Origin: an uncultured bacterium
GTDB lineage: Bacteria > Bacillota > Clostridia > Lachnospirales > Lachnospiraceae
Reading direction: 5' to 3'
Assembly: GCA_905215405.1 (NCBI GenBank)
Contig: CAJMQE010000145.1
Location: 1 to 5,637 of the forward strand
DNA length: 5,637 nucleotides
Part shown: one piece after another, positions 1 to 5,637 of the stretch
Layout of the letters: the number at the start of each line of letters is the position of its first letter
How positions within the stretch are numbered: the first letter of the stretch is position 1
Program-made: the position numbers and the translations under genes
Notes under the pieces: model-generated
The model's database searches: none
What the model was told of the DNA's origin: nothing
Seen by the model: the letters and a program-made list of their open reading frames with translations, nothing else

Positions 1-126
1 CTAAAACATAGAAACTAAGTAAAATCAATACGATAGTTTATGTCGCGCTTACGATATTTGTATATTCAGTATTTCTGAATGGTTCATTCACAAATAGATA
101 TCATGTAGCGATGACTCCGTGACAAG

Positions 127-162
127 AAGAAACCCGATTACTTTTGCATAACCGGGTTTCTT
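127..162 (-). terminator. Probable intrinsic terminator downstream of cheR
   Basis: A perfect 10-bp stem pairs 127-136 (AAGAAACCCG) with 153-162 (CGGGTTTCTT). It extends past one A/C mismatch by three more pairs (138-140 with 149-151) to an 8-nt loop at 141-148. Read on the minus strand, the 3' arm runs into a T-rich stretch (TTTCTTCTTG), so it fits a terminator for cheR, whose stop codon is about 106 nt upstream. The arms are A-rich on one side and T-rich on the other, so it could also stop transcription in the plus direction, though no plus-strand gene is visible. The U-tract is interrupted by C residues, which lowers certainty. Confidence 0.6.
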
Positions 163-268
163 ATACCAACCATATTTCTTATTTCATTACTTATTTTATT
201 TCATATACGAATTAATATTGCATATATAAATTTTATCTTCAACTACGAATTATAATTTCCTATTCAAA

Positions 269-1048
269 TTACAATTTATTGTAGAAGAATAATTTATTAA
301 ATCCAAATCCAAGTTCTTTATGTTGAATAATCTGCTCTGTATTACCAACAAAAAGACAACCGTCTGTGACAAGTGAATCATGGAATTTTTTATAGATTTC
401 AGTTTTTGCGTCTTCTGTAAAATAGATCATTACATTTCTACATACAATCAGATGACAGCCTGCAGGATATTTATCCTTTAAGAGATTTTGCTGTTTAAAT
501 TCAACACATTTTTTGATATCATCTGAGATCTTAAACGCTTTCTCTCCCATTTTTTCAAAGTATTTGTTCTTATATTCATCAGGAAGGCCCTTCAGGCTAT
601 TCGCCCCATAAATGCCCATCTGTGCTTTTTCAAGAACCTGCTTATCAATATCTGTAGCAATAATATGTATTTTATTCAAAGGTACTTTTTTAGCAAGTAC
701 CATAGCAAGTGAGTATGGTTCATCACCTGTTGAACAAGCAGCACTCCAGATTTTAAGATTTTGACCAAATTTTGAAATCAGATCAGGAAGAACCACTTCT
801 TCGAGAGTCTTCCATAATGCTGGATTTCTATAAAATTCAGAAACATTGATCGTCAGATAGTTTACAAACTCTTCCAGTTTATCTTTATCAGCTCTTAATG
901 CCTTTGTATAGCTGTCATAACCATCAAATTTATTTCGATCGATCAATGTATCGATTCTTCTTTTCATCTGTCTTTCTTTATAAGCATTCAGATCAATCCC
1001 CGTAAGTCCTAATACTTCTTTTTTAAAATCCTCATAATCTCTTATCAT
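269..1048 (-). CDS. cheR: Chemotaxis protein methyltransferase CheR
   Basis: This is an S-adenosylmethionine-dependent methyltransferase that adds methyl groups to glutamates of chemoreceptors during adaptation. It acts in the cytoplasm at receptor clusters. Its 259 residues are close to the length of Gram-positive CheR. Residues about 1-75 form the helical N-terminal domain, with a basic KRR patch at 29-31 and the NVSEFYRN motif at 68-75. The SAM domain follows: motif I around SAACSTGDEPYS (102-113), the acidic ATDID at 131-135, the NLL segment at 188-190, CRNVMIYF at 203-210 and GNTE at 235-238, where the family usually has GxSE. The ATG start is supported by GAGGTG at 1054-1059, 5 nt upstream. 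The gene lies 143 bp downstream of rpsA, and a strong terminator sits between them, so it probably has its own promoter or depends on readthrough. No other chemotaxis gene is visible. The family assignment is firm; the receptor partner is unknown. Confidence 0.95.
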   Translation of the reverse strand: MIRDYEDFKKEVLGLTGIDLNAYKERQMKRRIDTLIDRNKFDGYDSYTKALRADKDKLEEFVNYLTINVSEFYRNPALWKTLEEVVLPDLISKFGQNLKIWSAACSTGDEPYSLAMVLAKKVPLNKIHIIATDIDKQVLEKAQMGIYGANSLKGLPDEYKNKYFEKMGEKAFKISDDIKKCVEFKQQNLLKDKYPAGCHLIVCRNVMIYFTEDAKTEIYKKFHDSLVTDGCLFVGNTEQIIQHKELGFGFNKLFFYNKL

Positions 1049-1053
1049 ACGCT

Positions 1054-1059
1054 CACCTC
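1054..1059 (-). promoter_or_regulatory. cheR ribosome binding site abutting a terminator U-tract
   Basis: GAGGTG on the minus strand lies 5 nt before the cheR ATG at 1048 and fixes that start. It begins only a base or so after the T-rich tail of the rpsA terminator (1061-1069). Any transcript that reads through would therefore carry the hairpin immediately 5' of the ribosome binding site. Confidence 0.8.
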
Positions 1060-1060
1060 A

Positions 1061-1107
1061 AATAAAAAATGCATTATAACCGATATTCCTATTCAGTTAT
1101 AATGCAT
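1061..1107 (-). terminator. Intrinsic terminator after rpsA
   Basis: A perfect 12-bp inverted repeat pairs 1069-1080 (ATGCATTATAAC on the plus strand) with 1096-1107 (GTTATAATGCAT) around a 15-nt loop. On the minus strand the hairpin is followed by T6-A-T2 (1069 down to 1061). This is the textbook layout for a factor-independent terminator reading leftward, although the stem is AT-rich. It lies 84 nt downstream of the rpsA stop and ends the cmk-ispH-rpsA block. The leftward 3' arm also contains an exact TATAAT, which could double as a -10 element for cheR, but no matching -35 is seen 16-18 bp upstream. Confidence 0.8.
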
Positions 1108-1191
1108 CTTAATCTTTCGTTATTCTTTATATGATATGAAAGGAATCTCTCATCTTTCCATATCTCTGATACTCAATGTCAAATGAAAGAA

Positions 1192-2277
1192 TTATTCTTC
1201 TGTCTGACCATCTTCAGCTTCATTATCTCTTAATAAAGCTTTAATGCTAAGGCTGATCTTTCTGTCAACGTCGTTGAAATCAACAACCTTTGCTTCTACT
1301 TCCTGACCAATTGATAAAACATCTGCTGGCTTGTCTACATGTTCTTTTGCGATCTGTGAAACATGAAGAAGTGCGTCAACACCTGGTTCTAATTCAACGA
1401 ATGCACCAAAATCTGTCATTCTTGCAACTTTACCAGTTACAACGTTTCCAACAGCGTATTTTTCAGGAGCTGTTGTCCAAGGATTAAGGTCTGGGTATTT
1501 TAAGCTTAAAGCAATCTTTGTTCCGTTGATTTCTTTAATGAATGCCTTAACAGAATCACCAACTTTGAAAAGCTTCTTAGGATTTTCTGTTCTTCCCCAT
1601 GACATTTCAGAAATATGAAGAAGACCGTCAACTCCACCTAAATCAATAAATGCACCGAAGTCTGTAACATTCTTTACAGTACCTTCAATTGTCATACCTT
1701 CTTCAAGTGTAGCAAGAACTTCTTTCGCATGTTCTGCTTTCTTAGCAACGATTAACTGCTTGCAGTCACCGATTACTCTTCTTCTTCTTGGGTTGTATTC
1801 TGTGATAACGAATGTTACTTCTTTATCAGCATACTTTGATAAGTCTTTTTCATATGAATCTGAAACAAGGCTTGCTGGGATGAATACTCTTGCTTCATCG
1901 ATAATTACACTTAAACCACCATCAAGTACCTGAGCAACCTTAGCTGTAAGTACCTCTTTGTTGTTAAATGCTTCTTCTAATTTCTTATTACCATTATCTA
2001 CTACAAGTCTTCTATAAGATAATAATACCTGTCCTTCTCCATCATTTACTTTAAGGACTTTTGCCTGCATTGCATCTCCAACAGATACAACAGTTGTTAA
2101 ATCTACATTAGGTGTTGTTGTATATTCACTACGTGAAATAATACCATCAGCCTTATAACCGATGTTAAGGATAATTTCATCTTCTTTGACACCGATGACT
2201 GTACCGTCTACAACTTCTCCTGTATGTATTGTCTTAAATGATTCTTCTAACATTTGTTCAAAACTTAATTCTGACAT
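1192..2277 (-). CDS. rpsA: S1 RNA-binding domain protein (30S ribosomal protein S1 homologue)
   Basis: This is an RNA-binding protein with four S1 (OB-fold) repeats. It is the Firmicute counterpart of ribosomal protein S1, which binds mRNA at the small ribosomal subunit. Its 361 residues are in the range of four-repeat Firmicute S1 proteins and shorter than the six-repeat enterobacterial form. Repeats lie at about 19-90, 106-175, 192-261 and 276-347. Repeat 2 is the most divergent and carries an RRRR run at 164-167. Repeats 3 and 4 are classic, each with TDFGAF (205-210 and 288-293) and a LLHxS motif (219-223 and 303-307). The tail from about 351 is acidic. The ATG at 2277 lies inside the end of ispH, in the +1 frame relative to it, giving a 20-bp overlap. 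A strong AGGAGG 9 nt upstream supports that start and suggests coupling to ispH translation. From established knowledge, many Clostridia encode IspH and S1 as one fused protein; here they are separate frames. Its exact ribosomal role in Firmicutes is less certain than in Escherichia coli. Confidence 0.93.
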   Translation of the reverse strand: MSELSFEQMLEESFKTIHTGEVVDGTVIGVKEDEIILNIGYKADGIISRSEYTTTPNVDLTTVVSVGDAMQAKVLKVNDGEGQVLLSYRRLVVDNGNKKLEEAFNNKEVLTAKVAQVLDGGLSVIIDEARVFIPASLVSDSYEKDLSKYADKEVTFVITEYNPRRRRVIGDCKQLIVAKKAEHAKEVLATLEEGMTIEGTVKNVTDFGAFIDLGGVDGLLHISEMSWGRTENPKKLFKVGDSVKAFIKEINGTKIALSLKYPDLNPWTTAPEKYAVGNVVTGKVARMTDFGAFVELEPGVDALLHVSQIAKEHVDKPADVLSIGQEVEAKVVDFNDVDRKISLSIKALLRDNEAEDGQTEE

Positions 2278-3103
2278 TAGTATGAACCTCCTCGATAATA
2301 TTTTTTGGGGTCGATGCCCCTGCTGTAATACCTATGCAGCCTGCGGAGCTAAACTTGTATAAGTCCAGGTCTTTTAGTGTCTGTATATAATACGTGTTCT
2401 CACATTCATTCTTGCAGATCTCGTACAGCTTTCTTGTATTTGAGCTGCTCTTGCCACCAATCACTATCATAGTGTCTGCCTTCTGGGCAATCTCCTTAGC
2501 CTCAGTCTGACGTTCCTCAGTAGCATTGCAAATTGTATTACGAATAAGAATATCATAACTCTTTTTTGAAATAATTTCAACTAATTCTTGAAATTTCTTG
2601 TAATTAAATGTCGTTTGTGATACCACACATATTTTTTCACCTGATTCAATCTTCAAAGCTTTTGCCTGCTCCACTGAATCTATCACTTCCACAGGTGTAG
2701 ATGACCAACCCTGAATTCCTTCGACTTCAGGATGATGAGCATTACCGATAATTACGATTTTTTTACCGTTATTGCTCTCTTCCTGTACAATTTTATGAAT
2801 CTTCAGGACGAAAGGACATGTTGCATCAATGATCTCCATACCCTTTTCTTTTATTTTATCATAGACGTCTTTCGCAACGCCGTGTGATCTGATGATGATT
2901 GTTCCAGTTGATACCTGATCTAATTCTTCCAGTGAATTAATCACTGTAACGCCTTTTTTTTCAAGGTCGCTGACCACTTCTTCATTATGAATGATTGGAC
3001 CGTAAGTGTACACATTCGATTTTCCAACCTGCTCATAAACTTTATCAACTGCTCTTTTAACTCCAAAGCAAAACCCTGCTGTCTTTGCTAGTATTGTTTC
3101 CAT
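2258..3103 (-). CDS. ispH: 4-hydroxy-3-methylbut-2-enyl diphosphate reductase IspH
   Basis: IspH catalyses the last step of the MEP (non-mevalonate) isoprenoid pathway, reducing HMBPP to isopentenyl and dimethylallyl diphosphate with an iron-sulfur cluster. The 281 residues are a normal length. The three cluster cysteines are visible: Cys12 in GFCFGVKRA, Cys96 in DATCPF and Cys192 in NTICNATEERQ. Substrate-site residues are also present: His39 (IIHN), His74 (RSHG), His124 with the proton-donor Glu126 in HHPEVEG, Thr165, Ser220-Ser221-Asn222, and the closing GASTP (262-266) with IIEEV (269-273). The ATG at 3103 follows a GGAGG (3108-3112) by 4 nt. The gene starts 29 bp after cmk and its last 20 bp overlap rpsA. 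Its frame stops at TGA (2258-2260) shortly after IIEEV, so this is a complete stand-alone enzyme and not the IspH-S1 fusion known from many Clostridia. All catalytic residues I can place are intact. Confidence 0.97.
   Translation of the reverse strand: METILAKTAGFCFGVKRAVDKVYEQVGKSNVYTYGPIIHNEEVVSDLEKKGVTVINSLEELDQVSTGTIIIRSHGVAKDVYDKIKEKGMEIIDATCPFVLKIHKIVQEESNNGKKIVIIGNAHHPEVEGIQGWSSTPVEVIDSVEQAKALKIESGEKICVVSQTTFNYKKFQELVEIISKKSYDILIRNTICNATEERQTEAKEIAQKADTMIVIGGKSSSNTRKLYEICKNECENTYYIQTLKDLDLYKFSSAGCIGITAGASTPKNIIEEVHTNVRIKF
2286..2293 (-). promoter_or_regulatory. rpsA Shine-Dalgarno site embedded in ispH
   Basis: On the minus strand GAGGAGGT, with the AGGAGG core at 2287-2292, lies 9 nt before the rpsA ATG at 2277. 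The same bases are the ispH codons for Glu271, Glu272 and Val273, in the conserved C-terminal IIEEV motif of the family. Ribosomes finishing ispH at the TGA (2258-2260) end 18 nt inside rpsA, so translational coupling is plausible. Confidence 0.85.
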
Positions 3104-3132
3104 AAATCCTCCAATTATTAGAGTTTTTTTAA

Positions 3133-3795
3133 TTATTTTGCTTTTTTTATAGAAATAATTTTTTCAACTACTTCATCGATTGTCATATCGGAAGAATCTA
3201 CAAGAATTGCATCCTCTGCCTGTCTGAGAGGAGAATTTTCTCTATGCATATCGGCATAATCCCTTTTTTCAATGTCTTCTTTAATATCATCATATACGGG
3301 ATTTTCGCCCTTTTCTTTTAACTCTTCAAACCTTCTCTTCGCTCTCGCATCAACGCTGGCTGTCAGATAAATTTTCACTTCTGCATTTGGAAGGACTGTT
3401 GTACCGATATCTCTTCCATCCATGATCACATTTGCTGTTGTAGCAAGCTTTCTCTGTAAATCTACAAGTTTGCTTCTTACTTTTGCATATACTGAAGTTT
3501 TAGAAGCCATCTTACCAACTTCTTCGGTTCTAAGAATCGGAGTAACATTTTCACCATTCAGGATCACCTGCTGTTCACCATTCAGGTACTCAATAGTTAT
3601 ATCGACATCTTCGCATGCATTATTAATCTCTGCCTCATTGCCAGGTTCTATAGCATGTTTCATAAAATATACAGCCATAGCACGATACATAGCTCCCGTA
3701 TCTACGTAAATAAACTGTAACTCCTTAGCAATTCTCTTTGCGATTGTACTTTTTCCTGCTCCTGCAGGTCCATCAATTGCGATTGAATATGACAT
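3133..3795 (-). CDS. cmk: Cytidylate kinase
   Basis: Cytidylate kinase phosphorylates CMP and dCMP with ATP in pyrimidine nucleotide salvage and turnover, in the cytoplasm. The 220-residue protein has the family hallmarks in order: P-loop GPAGAGKST at 9-17, the substrate-side DTGAMYR at 32-38, DGRDIGT at 126-132, the TASVDARAKRR stretch at 145-155 leading into the lid, and RDY with RxxSPL (178-190) before the closing VDSSDMTIDEV segment (199-209). The ATG at 3795 is preceded by AAGGAG at 3806-3811, a somewhat long 10-nt spacing. It is the first gene of the cmk-ispH-rpsA block. A 251-bp gap with two promoter candidates separates it from the upstream flavoprotein gene, so the block probably begins transcription there. 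In many Clostridia a plsC acyltransferase gene lies between cmk and ispH; none is present here. Confidence 0.96.
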   Translation of the reverse strand: MSYSIAIDGPAGAGKSTIAKRIAKELQFIYVDTGAMYRAMAVYFMKHAIEPGNEAEINNACEDVDITIEYLNGEQQVILNGENVTPILRTEEVGKMASKTSVYAKVRSKLVDLQRKLATTANVIMDGRDIGTTVLPNAEVKIYLTASVDARAKRRFEELKEKGENPVYDDIKEDIEKRDYADMHRENSPLRQAEDAILVDSSDMTIDEVVEKIISIKKAK

Positions 3796-3832
3796 TATTT
3801 TTATGCTCCTTTATATTGTACTTTAAAAATCC

Positions 3833-3838
3833 TGTAAA
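3833..3838 (-). promoter_or_regulatory. -35 element of a promoter candidate overlapping the cmk RBS
   Basis: On the minus strand TTTACA at 3833-3838 is followed after exactly 17 bp by TATAAA at 3810-3815. Each hexamer matches the sigma-A consensus at 5 of 6 positions. The -10 shares bases with the cmk Shine-Dalgarno (3806-3811), so a start about 7 nt downstream would give a leader of roughly 8 nt lacking most of that site. It may be a coincidence of AT-rich sequence, or a promoter for a nearly leaderless cmk message. Confidence 0.3.
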
Positions 3839-3915
3839 GTCATCTCAAAAAATATACCAATAGATTTCATTTGCCGGACTTTATTTTCTTTTTATTTATT
3901 GCTAAATTTATTAAT

Positions 3916-3944
3916 ATAATAAACATCAATTACTAATTTGTTAA
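3916..3944 (-). promoter_or_regulatory. Probable sigma-A-type promoter for cmk-ispH-rpsA
   Basis: On the minus strand TTAACA (3939-3944) and TATTAT (3916-3921) are separated by exactly 17 bp, and each matches the housekeeping consensus at 5 of 6 positions. Transcription would start near 3909, leaving a leader of about 114 nt with an intact cmk ribosome binding site. The region is very AT-rich, so chance matches are likely. This is the better placed of two candidates in the gap. Confidence 0.42.
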
Positions 3945-3966
3945 TAAAGAAAGGAAAATAGCTGAT

Positions 3967-3987
3967 CAATCTTTTTGTAAAAGATTG
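3967..3987 (-). terminator. Weak hairpin, possible terminator of the flavoprotein gene
   Basis: A perfect 9-bp stem pairs 3967-3975 (CAATCTTTT) with 3979-3987 (AAAAGATTG) around a TGT loop. It lies about 60 nt past the stop of the flavoprotein gene and just upstream of the candidate cmk promoter, where a terminator would be expected. Against this, the stem is AT-rich and no T-run follows directly in the leftward direction; a T-rich stretch begins only about 8 nt later. Confidence 0.35.
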
Positions 3988-4046
3988 TGGAAATAAAATT
4001 TTCTCTCCTCAATCACTTTGACTTGATCCTTCAAAACTTTAAATGA

Positions 4047-5279
4047 TTATTTATTAATTGCCTGTGCTGCAGCGAAAGCTGTTGACCAAGCAATCTGTAA
4101 ATTGAAACCACCAGTAACAGCATCTACATCAAGCACTTCTCCTGTAAAGAACAAATTCTTAACTTTTTTTGATTCCATTGTGGATGGATTCACTTCTTTT
4201 ACATCGACGCCACCCTGTGTGACGATCGCTTCACCGAAGCCTCTCAATCCAGTGAGTGTCAATTCCAGATTTTTCATCAGACTGACCAGACGAAGTCTCT
4301 CTTCTCTTGAAATTTCATTTATTTTCTTAAATTCTGGAATATCACTGAGTTTTATAATGACCGGAATCATTTTTTTAGGAAGCAGTTTATCAAGTGAATT
4401 TTTGAAACTTTTGTTCATTTCTTCTTTAAAATCACGCAAGATTCTTTCATCTAGCTGTTCCTCGCTTAATGCTGGTTTCAAATCTATATGAAGTGTTAAT
4501 GGTGTATTCTTGATTTCTTTTGCGACATAACTGCTGGCACTAAGAACCGTTGGCCCACTAACGCCAAAATGTGTAAAAAGAAGTTCGCCAAAATCGGAAT
4601 ATAACTCTTTTTTACCTTTCATAACTTTCACTTCTACATTTCTAAGGCTAAGCCCTTGTAGATCCATGCTCCATTCTTCTTTCACTGAGAATGGAACAAG
4701 CGCTGGAAGGATTTCTGTAACATGTAATCCCAGCTTTCTTGCGAATTTATATCCATCTCCTGTTGAACCAGTTGACTGATAGGAGTTTCCGCCTGTTGCA
4801 ACAATACAGGCATCTCCGCTAACTCTGTCCCCGTCTGAAGTGATCAGATAAGAAAAACTTCCATCTTTTTCATGTACAGACTCTACTGCAGTATTCAGTC
4901 CAATTTTCACTTTTAATTGCTTCAGTTCACGTTCCAGCGTTCCAATTACATCATACGACTTATCAGATTCAGGAAATACTCTGTTACCTCGTTCAACCTT
5001 AATATCCAGCCCTAACTCTCCAAAGAATCCCATCGTGTCATAGTTACTGAAGCCACTAAATGCGCTATACATAAATTTCTTGTTGGAGACGATACTATTT
5101 AGCAGATCTTCATTGTCACCTGCATTCGTCAGATTACATCTTCCTTTTCCTGTGATAAATAACTTTTTACCCAGTTTTTCATTTTTTTCAAATATGGTAA
5201 CGGTATGTCCATTTCTGGCAGCCATAATACCCGCCATCATACCGGCAGCGCCGCCACCTATAATCAAGACCTTACTCAT
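4047..5279 (-). CDS. NAD(P)/FAD-dependent oxidoreductase, HI0933/BaiN (YhiN) family
   Basis: This is a flavoprotein of the HI0933-like group (COG2081), often labelled aminoacetone oxidase or BaiN-type. A relative in Clostridium scindens has been linked to bile-acid dehydroxylation, but the general cellular role is not established. The 410 residues match the usual length. An N-terminal Rossmann fold starts with IIGGGAAGMMAG (6-17) and ends at Glu31 in FEK, the expected FAD ribose ligand. Family motifs follow: GKGRCNLTN at 44-52, NRVFPES at 99-105, ATGGNSYQSTGSTGDGY at 161-177, LLFTHFGVSGP at 223-233, TQGGV at 354-358, and the C-terminal FAD-contacting FTGEVLDVDAVTGGFN at 378-393. The ATG at 5279 is preceded in frame by a TAG, so the frame cannot extend upstream. 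An AAGGAG sits about 13 nt upstream, a long spacing. A 24-bp tandem array lies 37 nt upstream. There is no signal peptide, so the protein is cytoplasmic. Specific substrate unknown. Confidence 0.93.
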   Translation of the reverse strand: MSKVLIIGGGAAGMMAGIMAARNGHTVTIFEKNEKLGKKLFITGKGRCNLTNAGDNEDLLNSIVSNKKFMYSAFSGFSNYDTMGFFGELGLDIKVERGNRVFPESDKSYDVIGTLERELKQLKVKIGLNTAVESVHEKDGSFSYLITSDGDRVSGDACIVATGGNSYQSTGSTGDGYKFARKLGLHVTEILPALVPFSVKEEWSMDLQGLSLRNVEVKVMKGKKELYSDFGELLFTHFGVSGPTVLSASSYVAKEIKNTPLTLHIDLKPALSEEQLDERILRDFKEEMNKSFKNSLDKLLPKKMIPVIIKLSDIPEFKKINEISREERLRLVSLMKNLELTLTGLRGFGEAIVTQGGVDVKEVNPSTMESKKVKNLFFTGEVLDVDAVTGGFNLQIAWSTAFAAAQAINK

Positions 5280-5316
5280 CTATGTCTTTGTCTCCTTTTA
5301 TTCGCTTTAGTTACAT

Positions 5317-5413
5317 ATTGATAATGCATTTATTATTCAATTTAATACAGCATTTATCATTCAATTTGATAGTGTATTTATCATTTAATTTGATAGTGTA
5401 TTTATTCATTTAA
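5317..5413. repeat. Four tandem copies of a 24-bp AT-rich unit
   Basis: Units lie at 5317-5340, 5341-5364, 5365-5388 and 5389-5413; the last has one extra base. Units 3 and 4 are identical apart from that insertion, and units 1 and 2 are more diverged. Each contains the dyad TGATA-N7-TATCA or a near match: exact in unit 3, TGATA/TATTA in unit 1, TAATA/TATCA in unit 2, and in unit 4 TGATA with TATTCA, the right half interrupted by the extra T. The array lies between the end of the partial upstream frame and the flavoprotein's ribosome binding site. Within it, ATGATA (5355-5360) and AATAAT (5332-5337) are 17 bp apart on the minus strand and could form a weak promoter. It may be an operator array or simply a minisatellite. 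Confidence 0.85.
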
Positions 5414-5448
5414 TCAAAATAATTACATTTATGTTATCATCAATGATG

Positions 5449-5637
5449 CTATTCTGTCTTTTCATTGCTATAAAAGATATCAAACCACATTAAAATGTTG
5501 TCTGAACAATATGCTTGTCTTATTCTATCCATATCTACTATCATACCATATTTATTTCTTTTACACAATATCGCATCGATTGGAATTATTTTCGCTGTAA
5601 GCAAAAATTCATCACAGCAAAGCTTTTTACCTGCTAT
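5449..5637 (-). CDS. C-terminal part of an unrecognised protein, running off the window edge
   Basis: A minus-strand frame is open from the right edge for 62 codons and ends with TAG at 5449-5451. No start codon is needed within the window, since the gene would begin outside it. The C-terminus reads as mixed hydrophobic and charged sequence with an IVDMDRIRQAY segment near residues 33-43 and a MWFDIFYSNEKTE end, and has four cysteines. In DNA this AT-rich, 62 codons without a stop is unlikely but possible by chance, roughly 1% per frame by my estimate. The direction agrees with every other gene here. I do not recognise the family, and it could be a real gene end, a decayed remnant or a chance frame. 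Confidence 0.45.
   Translation of the reverse strand: MAGKKLCCDEFLLTAKIIPIDAILCKRNKYGMIVDMDRIRQAYCSDNILMWFDIFYSNEKTE

Noticed and set aside
1079..1086. ACCGATAT on the plus strand, close to the GCCGATAT -10 element of motility sigma factor promoters, near cheR
   Set aside because: It points away from cheR, and the nearest TAAA (1063-1066) is only 12 bp upstream instead of about 15. It lies at the stem and loop of the rpsA terminator.
1177..1182. Exact TTGACA -35 hexamer on the minus strand downstream of rpsA, as a cheR promoter
   Set aside because: The best following -10-like hexamer (TATGGA) is only 14 bp away, and at 16-18 bp there is nothing resembling TATAAT.
2162..2362. Plus-strand open frame of 66 codons across the ispH/rpsA junction
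   Set aside because: It is a shadow of two well-supported minus-strand genes, with low-complexity Ser/Cys-rich translation and no ribosome binding site.
3422..3709. Plus-strand open frame of 95 codons inside cmk
   Set aside because: It is antisense to an intact cytidylate kinase, with no independent start signal.
4102..4491. Plus-strand open frame of 129 codons inside the flavoprotein gene
   Set aside because: It lies wholly antisense to a gene with clear family motifs, and its Ser/Leu/Phe-rich translation is typical of an antisense shadow frame.
5317..5413. A CRISPR array
   Set aside because: The 24-bp units are directly adjacent with no unique spacers, and no cas genes are near.
5425..5450. 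Small dyads after the partial frame (for example around CATCATTGATG) as a terminator
   Set aside because: The pairings are 4-5 bp with almost no loop and no adjacent T-run of useful length.

Overview
The window is AT-rich DNA, and every recognisable gene reads leftward on the minus strand. Gene content and order suggest a motile, anaerobic Firmicute of the Clostridia, most likely Lachnospiraceae-like. The grounds are a HI0933/BaiN-type flavoprotein followed by cmk, ispH and a four-domain ribosomal protein S1 homologue, strong AGGAGG-type ribosome binding sites, intrinsic terminators, and a lone cheR. The taxonomic call rests on gene order and protein character, not on a database match.

In transcription order (right to left): 5449-5637 holds the 3' end of an open frame that enters from outside the window and that I do not recognise. 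Positions 5317-5413 carry four tandem copies of a 24-bp AT-rich unit, just upstream of the flavoprotein gene (4047-5279). A 251-bp gap follows, with a weak hairpin and two good sigma-A-like promoter candidates. Next is a tight block: cmk (3133-3795), ispH (2258-3103, 29 bp later) and the S1 gene rpsA (1192-2277, overlapping ispH by 20 bp in another frame). A strong intrinsic terminator (1061-1107) closes this block and abuts the ribosome binding site of cheR (269-1048). A second hairpin at 127-162 lies downstream of cheR. The leftmost 126 bases show no convincing gene.

The cmk-ispH-rpsA block is housekeeping: CMP/dCMP phosphorylation, the last step of the MEP isoprenoid pathway, and an S1-domain translation factor. 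The flavoprotein's cellular role is not established. CheR methylates chemoreceptors and appears here without other chemotaxis genes.

Nothing here amounts to a new defence, mobile or biosynthetic system. The points most worth a second look are the split, overlapping ispH/rpsA junction with its Shine-Dalgarno sequence inside conserved IspH codons, the 24-bp array with a TGATA-N7-TATCA dyad, and the terminator butted against the cheR ribosome binding site.
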